From: Ulota crispa
Taxonomy: Eukaryota; Streptophyta; Bryopsida; Orthotrichales; Orthotrichaceae
Assembly (NCBI GenBank): GCA_963920765.1
Contig: OY987246.1
Coordinates: 10,474,868-10,538,867 of the forward strand
DNA: 64,000 bases
Direction: 5' to 3'
Below, in pieces: positions 36,591-48,834 of this stretch (positions are counted from its first letter, which is position 1; each line of letters begins with the position of its first letter). Made by a program: the position numbers and the translations under genes. Below the pieces are notes generated by a model. It ran no database searches. It worked only from the letters and a program-made list of their open reading frames with translations, and was not told where the DNA came from.

Positions 36591-37682
36591 CATTGTATAT
36601 TGAAATTTTTTTACTTCACTTTTCACAAATTGATATGATTTAAAATCAGTAGACTTTAAAGTCAACTAAAAACATGCAAGTTTTTGAAAACTTGGTTGTT
36701 TCTGTTGTTTTGGGCGCGTTAATTGAATTTACATATTTGTTGAAATCAACAACTTTTTGTGCAGATTAACAGATTTTTGTTCAAATCAACAAAAAAATGA
36801 ACTCAATCAACGTTACCAAAACAACTGAAAAATCCAAGTTTCTACTAGTGATGACCAAAACAACAAAAAATCAACAGTTTCTTGTTGATTTTGGACACTT
36901 TTGGACACAACTCGACTAATTCAACAAAATTTCATAAAAAACATACAACATTTTATTGTATTAGATGCCACATTTTCTTTATGAAAAAATATAAAAAAAT
37001 AATTCTTTGAAAAAATCAAATACATCCTAGAAATATTCAAATTATCAAAAATACCCTTCGCTTTTTGAAAAAAATCAATCATATCCCTAATATCTTGGAA
37101 AAACATTAAAAATGCTCCTCAACTATTTTGAATGATCAAATGTATCCTTGAGTTGTTTGAAAAATATTTTTCACCTTTAGTTTTGTGTAAAAATGCCAAT
37201 TAATATTTATTCTTAGATTATGAAGATACCATAAATGCTTCTAGTTTTTTTGTGCCTTTTTGGGTGCAATTCTATTTTAAACATTGTATTAAAAATAAAA
37301 ATCACTAAGTAGTTCATGCAATAGATTTTGCAATGATAAATCTATATGCAAAAATCCTACAAAGAGTTTGAACAACTTGACTATAAGATTGAGTTTGCAT
37401 TTAACTTGCCTCTATTTTTAGTAATTTTCATTGTCATTCTAGTAATTACAAAAAATTGTAATAAAAAAAGTGAATTATGGGAACTTCCAATATCCTCAAA
37501 AATAACCAAGGGATAGTTTAATTGATATTACATAAAATCAAAGGTAATGTTTATATTTCAAATAATTCGAGAGTATATTTGATATTTCAAAATAAAAGAG
37601 CATTTTTGATATTATCTCAAAACACTAGGGGTAGACTTGATACTTTGACTAAAAATAAGAGTACTTTTCATGTTTTAAATCA

Positions 37683-38611
37683 TTAACCCCTAAAGGACCA
37701 AGCCATTTTTTCAGTGAAAAACACAGAAAACTGCCACTTTTGGAGAAGCAAGTACAATGGTAAGAAAAAAAGCTTTTTCCAAGAATTCAACCATAAGATC
37801 TTACAGTAGACTACAAGAGGTACATGTGGTAAAAAATTCAGCTCAATCTACACAAAAATGAGTGAGATATTTACATCTGAATTGCGGAAATGCGTTTTTT
37901 TTGCTATTGCCCAGAAATTTCAGAAGGCTTTGACCACTCTTAGACCAAAATAATTACTCTACACAAAGTTGAGGTTTATTTTTCCCATGTAGAAGATCAA
38001 GTTAGGTATGTGTAGGAGAATTTTCAAATCAATTGGAACTATATAACACATGGGAAAAAATAGTTAGTAAAAAGAAGTAGAGAAAGAGTGAGAACACTAA
38101 ATTGTTAAGAAATTAATTATAAAAATGGAAAATACAAATCCCAACGGTTGTAATGTTGTGATAAATAATCTACATCCTTTGGTTTTGTTTTTTCTCCAAA
38201 ATAATGAAAATTGAGTAAAATAAAGGACTTCAAAGTTTATTTTAGAGTAGAGAATCTTGAACTGCCCAAAAACAAAAACTCCTCATAACTTTCATCTCAT
38301 CTATTAGAATTGAATGATTCAAAGCTCCCCAAGTCTATATAAGTCTAAAGAACCTATTTTAGGTTTTCATTTGAAAAAAATGAAATTTTTGAAAAACTTT
38401 TTGGCTGCCCCTTGAACACCATTTTTCATAAATTCATGCATAACTTCTTCATCAAATGTTAGAATGAAGAAAAATTTAGATGCCCACACAGATCTTTGAA
38501 TTCCCCACCTTTAACAAAAGTTTCAGAAAATCACAAAAAGTAGATTAGCCATAGGTACATGCCCAAAATCCCATTTGTCCCCCGAGGGGACTTTGGTCCA
38601 TTAGGGGTTAA
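37683..38611 (+). mobile_element. TTAA element, A/D-type mosaic, 929 bp
   Basis: TTAACCCCTAAAGGACCAAG at 37683 and TTTGGTCCATTAGGGGTTAA ending at 38611. A GATCTTA box lies at 37797 (114 bp from the left end) and GATCTTTG at 38491 (about 117 bp from the right end). Its left part resembles family A (GTAGAAGATCAAGTTAGGTA). Its middle part resembles family D (ATTAATTATAAAAATGGAAAAT, ACATCCTTTGGTTTTG). It is non-coding. Confidence 0.86.
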
Positions 38612-39269
38612 GGGATAAATTTCATATTCTAAAAGAATTGAAGAGCGCTTTTTAAAATTTCTCTTTATTTATTAACCAAATCAACAAAAATGTAAAATCT
38701 CCTAAAATATTTTTTGAATCTTTGAAAAATATTTAAAAATCTTCAAAATATTATAGAATCTTGTTTAATTTTTTGGATCCTTTGAAATTTTGATTGTATG
38801 ATTGCAACTTTTTAGTTTCATAACTATTCAAAATTTGATGTTTTTTAAAGCTAGCAAACTATGGAGGCTATGTTAACCTAATAAGAGTTTATGTTTTGAA
38901 AAAAATAAAACTAATTTTTTTAGAAATGAAGCCACCTTCACTTGCAACAATTATTTTGAGATTTATGTATTTCAGTCAAGAGTTATAAACAAAAGTCAAA
39001 GGGGTGAAAATAATAATAATTTTTTAAATTTCTGCACACCTTATTTGATTTTTGCTCATGACTTTTGATTAAAGATTTGAAATCTGAAAAAAATATTGGA
39101 GGTGAAAGTATACTACATTAACCAACTTTTGGTGATTTCAAGTTTTTTGAAAAAAAGTCCTTTGCAAGATTGAAATAGCCTCCAAAGTCTATTGGCTTTG
39201 CAAAGTAATTAAAAATATTCACATGTAGAGTACAAAAATAAATAAATCATATACAAGTGGGCACATATA

Positions 39270-39432
39270 AATGTGAGTGGTCTAGTGGTCATGAGTGGTG
39301 GTGGAAGGGGCTTGTGTGTCAAGCCTAAAGTCTGCGGTTCGACTTCTAGCCTTGGTGCTTCATGCCAATGCCCCTTGCTCCGGCCACAGCCGCACCACCC
39401 AGCCGGGCTTGGTGCTTTAATCTTATTTTTTT
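39270..39432 (+). mobile_element. tRNA-derived SINE
   Basis: A box A-like GGTCTAGTGGTC at 39279-39290 and a box B-like GCGGTTCGACTTC at 39334-39346 are spaced as in a tRNA-derived RNA polymerase III promoter. A GC-rich body follows (TCCGGCCACAGCCGC), ending in a T run at 39426-39432. The GC-rich body contrasts sharply with the surrounding AT-rich sequence. Length is about 160 bp. Confidence 0.75.
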
Positions 39433-40355
39433 GCATATAATTTTTTATTTTAAAACTTGAAACTTTAAAAAAAAATTGTTGATAAAAAACAACACATAAA
39501 TTACAATTGGACACACAAATGAACAACAAAAATTAACAAAAAAACAACATACTCTCACTAGTAGAAAATTGTGTTGAGGTCAACATAAACTACATGATTT
39601 TTTCATGCTTCTAACACAAATTTCTGCATTAGAAGCATTAAAACATCATGTAGTTTATGTTAAGTCAACATAGTTTTTGACAAGATCTTGTCAAAAAGTA
39701 TCCCAATCAACTTGACCAATCAACAGATGAAACCAACACAGTTGAAATTCTGTTGACTTTCTATCAAAATTTCTACTAGTGATAATGTAGTCTACTATAA
39801 GATCTTACAATAGGTTGTACGAAGATTTCATTTCCTTTTCTTTTTTTTCTTTTTTTCTTTCCTTTCTTATCAAAACGACTCATTTGAATGTTTTTTTGGT
39901 GAAACATATTCAAAGGCCTTTAGGGGATAAAACAAAAATAATAATTCAAATGCAACAGTTGGTAATCTGGCATTGTTGTTTGCTTTAGGTAGGCCCCCTT
40001 ACTCCCCTCAGCCCTCACCGCTCTAGCTTGAGGGAGGGAGCTTGAATGTCTTTCTTCCTTAGGGCACTCCAAATCTTCAATTTATCTTGCAGGACAAGTA
40101 GTTCACTGGAATAGATAAGCCGGACAAGATAAGATCTGCAAAATACATTCAAACTAGAAATAAAAATGTTTGTATGGACATATAAATTTCTTTGGAGATG
40201 TTTATTTTGCCAAATTTTATAGAAACTTGTATAGTATGAGATAAGGTGTTTATGTTAAAGAAAGTTTACAACCAATATAATAAAATAACTCTAACTTTGA
40301 AATCCCCAATTCAAACTTTAAACCTTTACACCCAACACCATTTTTAGTTGATATA

Positions 40356-40599
40356 TTAACCCTTAAAAGACTGAGCTACTATAATGTACATAGTATGTAC
40401 ACTGCCGTATAATTGACATTTGCTACCAATAAAAGGTTTTAATTTGGGATCTTGACTACCTCACTAGAAAAACATTGATCTATATTTTAACTTCTTTATT
40501 GATCTCAAATGTAATAAAAGTGTGGATGCATTCCAAATACAAGAAAAATACCCCATATTGTAGTGGTCGCAAATGACTGCTTTGTCCTTTAGGGATTAA
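40356..40599 (-). mobile_element. TTAA element, family G, 244 bp
   Basis: TTAACCCTTAAAAGACTGAG at 40356 and TTTGTCCTTTAGGGATTAA ending near 40599. It is the inverse of 42767-42999 and of the G part of 33488-34682. The TTAA inside its left terminus (40363-40366) is the empty counterpart of the E insertion site at 33707. Confidence 0.8.
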
Positions 40600-40633
40600 G
40601 CTACAAAGTTGAATGTTGTATTAGTGAGGAAAT

Positions 40634-40744
40634 AGGGTTTGAGGGCTTGTTCTTAACGGTTTGAGGGCTTGTTCTTAACGGTTTGAGGGCTTGTTCTTAA
40701 AGGTTTGAGGGCTTGTTCTTAATGGTTTGAGGGCTTGTTCTTGA
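40634..40744. repeat. 22-bp tandem repeat, five units
   Basis: The unit GGTTTGAGGGCTTGTTC plus five bases repeats five times with one-base differences between units. The array lies in otherwise unremarkable sequence. Confidence 0.9.
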
Positions 40745-42766
40745 TTTGAGTGCTTACTTCATTTAAAAGTTTTTTTCTAATTTGTTGTCAAACTCCTCTT
40801 TTGAATCCCTTTAATTCCTTTACTTCTAATTGATATATTTTCTTTTTGGAACTTGTTTGTTGAAATTGCAACTCCAAACAATGGCAAAATGTGCTTCTTG
40901 GATTTTAATGAGGATAATTTCGAAAACTCAGTGAGTAAATGAAAAAAGAAGAAAATATAGATATTAAAGAAGGAGTTTAATTCTTAAGTATGAACAATTG
41001 GGTAACCAATAGTGATTTTGAATATAACTTGCTTGTTCCATAAACTTTAGAAAACCCAACACATAATAGACACCCAAATCACGTACCTTCTAAAATTTGG
41101 ATATGGTCAACTCTTTTACTATGGTAGACATTGGTTTAGTCTTATTTAGAAGTTAGCAACAAAATGACTTGCACAAGAAGCTCCTTTTATATTTTTAGAA
41201 ACTTGCAATGATGCTTTACAACTAGCAACCACTTTGTAAGTTTATAGCCTACATTGAAGATAGTTGGCAACCACCAATACCCTTCTTTGTCACAATGGTT
41301 GCAAGTTGGGTTTCCATTGCATGAGCATTTAAAGGGCACTTATTTGAGTATTATTAAATTATTTGTATTCAATTCTTTGCACTACTATACAAGTTGCATT
41401 AGGATGATTGGTAGATAATAGCATCACTCTTGCCAAATTCTTTATTGCTGAATTAGATGAAGTATATATATGGAGTTTGATAATAACTATGTAAACGAAG
41501 CTTTCAAGGAGCAACTTTATTTCTTGTGGCCTGGTGAAAAAAATAGATTATAATTTACTTGTGCTAATAGAGAAGATTTATCACATTTTATTAAAAAAAA
41601 GTACATAAACATTATTCGACAATGTAGCTATTTATATATGATTCAATGAACTAAAAAATCTTTGTCCAGTTCATAGCCAATCATCTTTTTATTTCTTCTT
41701 GTTGTATGAACTTGCTCAATCCAATTTTTTCTTGACGTGATTGTCAAATCTCACCTCCTATAAATGGTAAAATATCGGGCTTCATAGACTTTCTTTTTGA
41801 TATATGTTGTATTCTAGATTAAAAATGATATGTTTTGCATGTACAGTACACACAAATTTTGGATGACGTGGGAAAATTATTTATCAAAACTAATTTATAA
41901 ATTTATTGTATAGGCATAAAAGACGTGGAATTTTTCTTTGAAAAAGATTATAGTCAAATTTACAATCTGCCATGCAACCAAAATCTTTCTATATGGCATT
42001 ATTTGCAAAGATTTCTTCAAGACTGTGTCTCAAAACTGTAGATTTGAATCCTACCACTTAACTTTAGATTTGAATTTATTAAAGCTTTGACATATATAAG
42101 ATGTAATTTGTCAATTTTTGATTGATTAGCCATGGAGTATTTTTTTAAAGAAAGACACATGACATTTCCATTGAGGCAATACATCTATTTTGATCCTTTA
42201 AAAGGTGGCATATCATTATTTTTGAAGGTTTTCTGAGTTTTAAGACAAATTTGAATTTGATAATTATCTATTGTAATGTACGTTTGTATTTGTTTGTTGG
42301 AAATGAATTGGCATTGTAAAGGCATTCTTTTTTGCCATGTATCATCAAAATTCCATATTTGAGTAGTTTTGAACAGATCAATATCTAAAAAATAAATGTC
42401 TTGCCATAAGGTGAACAATATTTGAAAGTTTTGTCAACCTATAACCCTTATAAATTGCATAGGGAGATTCCTCAGTAGGAAGCTAATCCATGTTTAATCC
42501 CAAACAATGCTATTTTCTGAGCATAAAATGGTGAGCTCATGAGCAATATTCCAAGATTTTGTGAACGGGAACCAATTTTTAGCTCAATATCAATGAAAAA
42601 ACTTAAAGAATAGCAAGTATTTCAAAAGATGAACATTTATAATGCACAATTATAAAGCCCGATGGGCCTATGTTCACATGTATAGGTGAAATTTAATGTT
42701 TTGACAAAAGATTTAGGTTCACAAGTCACTGCTCATGGATCCTCACTCACAATTTTGTATCCCCCG
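40745..42766. other. Gene-free AT-rich stretch
   Basis: No gene or paired element ends were recognised. The 77-codon open frame at 42185-42418 has no familiar motif. Confidence 0.45.
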
Positions 42767-42999
42767 TTAACCCCTAAACATCCAAAAGTGCCCTTGCTGT
42801 CAATACAATACAAGGTGTTTTTCTTGTGTTTGGAATGGGTCCACACATCTATTACATTTGAGATCAACAAAGAAGTTGAAATATAGATCAAGGAGGTTCT
42901 TGTGAGCTATTTGAAATCTCAAATTAAAACTTCTTGTTGTTAACAAATGCCAATTATATAGCAACTTATCACTATCCACATGGGATGCTTAGGGATTGA
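42767..42999 (+). mobile_element. TTAA-type element, family G, 233 bp
   Basis: TTAACCCCTAAACATCC at 42767 and GATGCTTAGGGATTGA ending at 42999. Collinear with 33488-33706. The right tetranucleotide is TTGA. Confidence 0.78.
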
Positions 43000-43310
43000 A
43001 GAGTGTATTTTTGAATCATGCGCATGAAATAGAATTTTTTTTGACTTCCATGGCCAAATCTAGTCCAAATTTGCCTTCATAGTTTAGAGTTTATTAAATA
43101 TGACATAAAATACAAAACTAGAAAATGCTAGTGATCTCCTTGCTCATTGCACTGCTTGTCCATCGTATCAAGTTTTCTATAAGAAGATTCAATAAACATC
43201 TATGTTGATCGATCTGTATAATTATTTAAAATACAAAAATGAAAAATCAAAGAAAATAGAAAATTAAACCATGATAGAAAGACCTCGGCAATTAACCCCT
43301 AAAGTTCTGG

Positions 43311-43481
43311 CGCTAGTAGAAAACTTGGTTTTGTTGTTGTTTTGGTCATGATTAGGATACTTTTTTGTTGATGTTTAACATAAATCAGTTAGTTTTCCAT
43401 TAATTTTTGTTGAACGTCAGTTAAAAAGTATCCTCATCAACGCAACCAAATCAACAAAAAAAAATGAGCTTTCTACTAGTG
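43311..43481. mobile_element. CACTA-type MITE, 171 bp
   Basis: The ends CGCTAGTAGAAAACTTGG and CTTTCTACTAGTG are inverse, with one mutation in the left CACTA. The interior folds (TTGATGTTTAACAT...). It resembles the segment ending at 36850. It is nested close to the end of a D element. Confidence 0.72.
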
Positions 43482-44199
43482 TGAACACCTTATTTTTGGC
43501 AATATAACAATTTTGGGCAGCTCACTACCAATGAGTTTTTCATTTTGTTCCTTTGACATTTTTGCACATTGTGTGCCCAAGGAGTAGCTTTAAGGTCCAA
43601 CAAATTTTATAACTTTTAACTTCATGGTTCAAAAGTTATTGCAAAATATGTTGTTTTCTTTGCTTGGCAGGCAAACATAGAACTTCTTTAAAAATTATAT
43701 TTTAAACTCTCTTTTTTGAAGTTGGTTTTTTAGATTTATATATACATAGGAAGCTTTGAATCATTCCATTTTTATTAGTGAGATGAAATTCATGAGGAGA
43801 TTTATTTGCGGGCAGTTATAGATTCTCTACTCTAAAATAAACTTTGAAGTCCTTTATTTTACTCAATTTTCAATATTTTAGAAAAAACAAAACCAGAGGA
43901 TATAGATTGTTTATTACAACATTATGACCATTGGGATTGACATTTTTCATTTCCATAATTAAATTCTTAACAATTTAGTGTTTTGAATCATTCTCTACTT
44001 CTTTTTACTTACTATTTTTTTCCCATATGTTGTGTAATTCCAAATGATTTGAAAGTTTTCAAGTGCATACCATACTTGCTTTGAAGAACAAACCCAAAAA
44101 ATTCATACAAGTATGACCTTGTGAAGTGCAATTGCCCAGATTTTTGTAGGGACAAGAAATGGCTTTTTGTTAATTCAAACTCAAATATCTAACGATCTA

Positions 44200-44626
44200 A
44201 GGTAGGAGCACCCCTCTTTGTGGGTGTCCCCATCCCTTGGACCTATTGTGTTAATAATTGAAATTATATGTTAAAAAATTGGTTATGGGTACTTAAGTGA
44301 TGGTTATGGGTGACAAAGTGATGATTATGGGCGACAAAGTGATGGTGATGGTTATGGGTGACAAAGTGATGGTTGTAGGTGACATGCATGATAGTTTTGA
44401 GTGCCCCATTGCATTGTTTTTAGCATCTCCTACACATTACTATGGAATTTCAGTGATTTTGGACTTTGGAAAATCTTTGTGAACAAATGCTTGCGATTGG
44501 AACTTTGATATTGATGCCAATATTTTTAGCTTCCTCTTGCTAACTTACAATATTTTTTTCAAAGTTTACTAATTGATTTTCCTACTCCAAAAACCCTTAG
44601 TTTCACGCTTATGGGTGTTGCTACCT
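44200..44626. mobile_element. TA-flanked AGGTAGGAGC element (family H), 427 bp
   Basis: The ends AGGTAGGAGCACCCCTC and (minus) AGGTAGCAACACCCATAAGC are flanked by TA at 44198-44199 and 44627-44628. The D paralogue at 53674 has only one dinucleotide (CA) at this site. A related copy is 45709-46022. It contains an irregular GGTTATGGGTGACAAAGTGA tandem block at about 44290-44385. Confidence 0.8.
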
Positions 44627-44801
44627 TACATGGTGAAAATTTCTGAATTTTTTCTCACATCTTTGGATAATAGTGTACTACAAGATCTTATGGTTGCATG
44701 TATCAAAAAATGTTCCTTTTCTAAAATTTGGTATTTGTACTAGAAATATCAATTTTGGAGCAATTTTGGTGAAGAACTTGGCTTAGGACTTTAGGGGTTA
44801 A

Positions 44802-45708
44802 AATTGAATTTATCTCAAAAAAACAAATAAATAAATAACTGAATAAAATGTGTAAAATAAATAAAAAAATAAAAGAAATTACCAATTCAAATATTTAATT
44901 TAATCAAAAGTATTAAAAACCCTAAAATTTCTAAAATCTAACACATCGATCGTTTAGTTTTTTTGTAAAGGGTGAACTACAAAAGTTGCAAATCTGATTG
45001 TTTGATAATCCACAAATTTCAAAATTTGACATCGGTTCTTAGCGGTAGTAGTCCAAGCAATAGAATTTTTGAGCCGTTTTGAAAACCCCACATACCAATC
45101 AAACAAAACCATTGATATTTAATATGGCTGATTATAAAAATTTAAATTAGGCATGATTGCCATTTCAATTGTTTTTAAATCTTTTCTAGGGCATAGTAGT
45201 AGAGTTATTAGCTACAGTAAGTTAATCGCATACGGAGTATTAGACATATCTCCGTTATGAATTAGGCTATTATTGTAGGTGGGGAGCAGATTCGGCTGCT
45301 CCCTGCCGAATTGATTATTTTTTCAGAAAAAATTAATTTGGCATCATATTTTATTATTAAAATTAAACAAAATTAGGTACTTTCAAAAAAGTTGTTATTA
45401 TTTAAAATTCAATTCAAAAAAAAAGTAGAATTAAGAGTTTTTCTAAGCATCTTCCACTTTCTAAAATTAGCCCTTGGTAAGAAACTTGCAATAAATTGAG
45501 CCCTCTTGAAATCAACCTTGACATTCCATTGTTAGTTAAGCTTAATGATTTTTGTAATATTTGGCATTTCAATTTTTGATTTGTTTGACATTGGGCAATT
45601 TTGGAGAATAATTTATAGAATAATTAGGCAAATTTTGGAGAATCATTTATGCCAAATCTGCTATCAACCTACAGGTGCGTATAATTATTTGGAATTGTAA
45701 TGGTACTA
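44802..45708. other. Gene-free stretch
   Basis: Nothing recognisable apart from AT-rich simple sequence at 44820-44890. Confidence 0.4.
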
Positions 45709-46022
45709 AGGTAGGAACACCCATAAGTGTCGGTGTCCCTATAACTATCACCTCTGAAATCTTGGAAAATCTATGGAAGTGAATAGATGTAATGACAAGA
45801 ATGTACAACATGTGAACATGAAACCTTGGTATTGGTTATGGGTGCAATGGTAGTTTGCTCTTTAAAAATTCACAACTTATTCTCACAGTATCCAAATAAT
45901 ACATTTGAAAGTGCAAACTTAATATTTTTTTGTTCTTAATAGGATCTTATAATTTGCTAGATGTTTATTAATAGTCATCATGTTCAAAATCCTTAGTTTG
46001 ACATTTATGAGTGCTCCTACCT
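45709..46022. mobile_element. TA-flanked AGGTAGGA element (family H), 314 bp
   Basis: AGGTAGGAACACCCATAAGTG at 45709 and the inverse (ATTTATGAGTGCTCCTACCT) ending at 46022, flanked by TA on both sides. It shares terminal and subterminal sequence with 44200-44626. Confidence 0.8.
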
Positions 46023-48834
46023 TAAATCAAGTGATATTGAATAGCAGTATTTAAGCAAGAATAACGTTCACCAATTTGCTATCAAATTAAAATGCTTAAC
46101 TAAAAATTCAATTCATGTTCAACTCTAAAATAAACCAAATCTCAAGTGGAATAATCCTTGTTTCATCCTTAATTCTATATACCAAGTTGTCAGCCACTTT
46201 ATTTCAAAAATTTGGATAAAGACATCGTTGCACTCCCACTCACTATCCCCTGAAAAAGGCCAACCACCCGATTCAATTAACATTCATACAGGGAAGAATT
46301 TCGAAAAAAAAAACCAAACTGAAAAGGGCCAACAACCCATCCCTAATGCTGTTGATATCGAATAAAAATAGTAAATCACTATCGTTGATTGTGATCACTA
46401 GAACATATTTAAATTATTCCATATTCTTTGTAACCCACAATGATGTCACCCAACTACAAGTACAAGGTGGAGTGAACATCATTTTGAAATGCCTGTCTCA
46501 TTTTATGAGCCAAAGGTAAAATGACACATGTGCCCCCTTCAGTTCTTTGGAAAATTTTAACCACCAACAGCTAAATGGCATGTGTACCCATCAATTTTTC
46601 ATGAACGACATTTAAAAGAGGCCGTAAGTGAGACTATCGACTCACTATCCACCCAAAAGACAAGGTATCTCTCATTCATAATATTTACAAGAACTTGTCC
46701 TTTGCATCTCAATTTTGGCATATTGGTTATGAAAATTCTTCTATTAGAATAATAGGTGGTGGTTTTGAAATATTGAATTTGAGTAATGCCCTTTGTTTTA
46801 AAAAAACTGAAAGTAAGTTCACAATGTATATAAGTGTATGGTCACACAAACATGTAATGCCAAAATCAAAGTGGGTCATATTGTTATAGTGCTCATCCAC
46901 AAAGTGCCAACTCTGTTGATAAGGTCCAACATTGTCATTCCTCCCACTAGCACCATACACCAGCTATTTACAAATATGGAAAAATTGCCACTAGAAAAAG
47001 CATTGTTTGTTGCTTCATAATTCCTCACAAAGAAAAGTAGTCCAAATTTTTAAAGAGGAAGATGTTTACAATTGTTGTTCAAAGATAAAAGTGCATTGTT
47101 TTTTGTATCAAAACTATTTTTTAGGTGGTAAGAACAATCAAAATTTATTCACAAGTTGTGACATTAATATACACTTTACATTATGTTCAAAGGGTTTTCA
47201 AGTTCTGTTTTGCCTACTTCATTGAATAGGAGTTTAGAACACATTTCAAAAAGTTTAGGTCATTTGGTATTGTGGAAATGTATGGAGCAACACACATCAT
47301 ATAATTTTGAGCTTCTATATATGATCTTGAATTCTATGACCAACTCATATTATAGTAATTGATATGGTATGGATGTGTATAGTAATTCCTAGAAGTCAAA
47401 TGTTTTTAGAACTTTGGATACATTCATGTAGTATCTTAAATGACTAGTAGGATAATCATGTGCCTATTTGATGCTGTCGAGTTGAGAGGAGCTCGCCTTG
47501 GGAACATGCAAGATGTCTCGTTGTAATTGTGCGTTGCTAACTAAAATTGTCTTTGGTTTTGATCTTCACTCTTTAGATTTTCAATCTTCATGTCTTCAAG
47601 TCTTCTTGTTTTAATAAAAACAATGAGGAAAATCACAAATAACAAGTCTTAGAAAGGCTGTGATCCTTTTTCTAATGCCACAGATGGCTCAAAGATCCAA
47701 ATGCTAAGTGTAATAGCAATTTAGAAAGCTCTTCTAACCTTCTAACATTTTTTCAAATTTCAACATAATCTAAGCTACGGTTCAAAAGTTACGCAGGTGT
47801 AAAGTAGAGGCTCTTCTTCCTCCTTGCAAACTAAACACAACATCTATAAACCTCTATAATTTTTGTTTTACACATCATCCATAAAAATGTGATATCAATT
47901 TTAAAAAATGATACCACTGGCTACAACCCCTAAACATTTCACTTCAAAATAAAACTTTGTCCGAAAGTTCTAGTCAATCAAAGTGTGGGTCTCAATTTTT
48001 TAGAGAGCATCCAAACTTCCAACTCCTATGTACTATAACTTCTTCAATAAGACTCCAAATGGAATGATTAGAGACAATACGGAAAGTTATGATAATAAAA
48101 TATCACTCCTAAAATTTTGAGAAGAAAATTTCATACTATTCAAAAGTTGTAGCTCTTCAAAGTTTTGGCCTTCTCATAAACAAAAGGGCAGCCACCTCTA
48201 ATCCTTCACACCTCCATAACTTTCTCTTCCAAGTTCCAAATCTTGAATTTTAAAACTTTCTAGAGAGCTAAAACTAAGATGAACACTCTCTCAAAATCTT
48301 GTTGCAAAATAATATAAATCATAAGCTATGGCTTGTTAAAATTTCAGCATTTTTTCATAGTTTGGCTTTTTGACTCTAAAATTCAAACACTCATAACTTT
48401 TGCATCACAACTCCAAATCAAACTTGCAAATTAATTTTAGAAAGGTAATTACACAAGGAACAACTCCTCTAAATTTCAATTCAAAATTATATATACACAA
48501 AAAGTTCTTTCACCTCAAAGTTTCAGGATTTCTTCCCTCTTCTCACTAAAACTCAAATACTAACTTTCAACAATTAAAGAATCTCTCCTCCATAATTTTG
48601 ACCCTATTTAGGGTAGGGAAGTGGGCACATCAGCCCATGCCCCTCTCTATCCTAACTCTATTATAAATGCCAAACTTTTTTTCCTTTCACACATTTCCCA
48701 CCTTTCCCATTCACTTCTAAATCTTTAATATTTTTTTTATTCAAACAAAGGCAAAATATATGAGCCTTCCAAAATATCTAGATAAACATATAAAAATGAT
48801 TAAATTACAAAATAAACACCACCGTAAAGTAGCA
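46023..48834. other. Gene-free stretch; modular repeats at 47.75-48.56 kb
   Basis: No gene was recognised. From about 47750 to 48560 loosely repeated modules of 150-200 bp occur, each holding a (C/T)ATAACTT(T/C)T-like start followed by CTCCAAAT. They resemble the interior modules of the TTAA elements. No TTAACCCC ends border them. Confidence 0.4.

Larger units (their letters stand above)
35859..39783. mobile_element. CACTA-like element of about 3.9 kb, heavily nested and rearranged
   Basis: The left end is CACTAGCAAAAAACTTTG at 35859 and the right end is AATTTCTACTAGTG at 39783. ATA immediately flanks both ends (35856-35858 and 39784-39786), and the J paralogue shows the uninterrupted site. 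Further CACTAGTAGAAA-type ends occur inside (right-type end at 36839-36850, left-type end at 39556), and the segment after 36850 repeats that after 35862. So this is either one element with subterminal repeats or several stacked CACTA units. There is no transposase. It hosts a TTAA element (37683-38611) and a SINE. Confidence 0.62.
35057..39930 (-). mobile_element. TTAA-type element, family J, split by a 3.9-kb CACTA-like insertion
   Basis: The left end TTAATCCCTAAATGGACC lies at 35057. The right end is CAAAGGCCTTTAGGGGATAA at 39911-39930. The outer parts (35057-35858 and 39784-39930, together about 950 bp) match in inverse orientation the J element 53486-56778. Shared blocks include GTGTGCCCAAGGAGTA, CTTCCAATGCAACAATTT, GTTTCACC(C/A)AAAA and CGTTTTGATA. 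It is non-coding. Confidence 0.72.
43293..44801 (-). mobile_element. TTAA element, family D, inverted, with two nested elements
   Basis: TTAACCCCTAAAGTTC at 43293 and GGACTTTAGGGGTTAA ending at 44801. Removing the CACTA MITE 43311-43481 and the AGGT element 44200-44626 gives about 910 bp, equal to family D at 3563-4483 (921 bp). A CAAGATC box lies at 44681, about 114 bp from the right end. It is non-coding. Confidence 0.87.
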
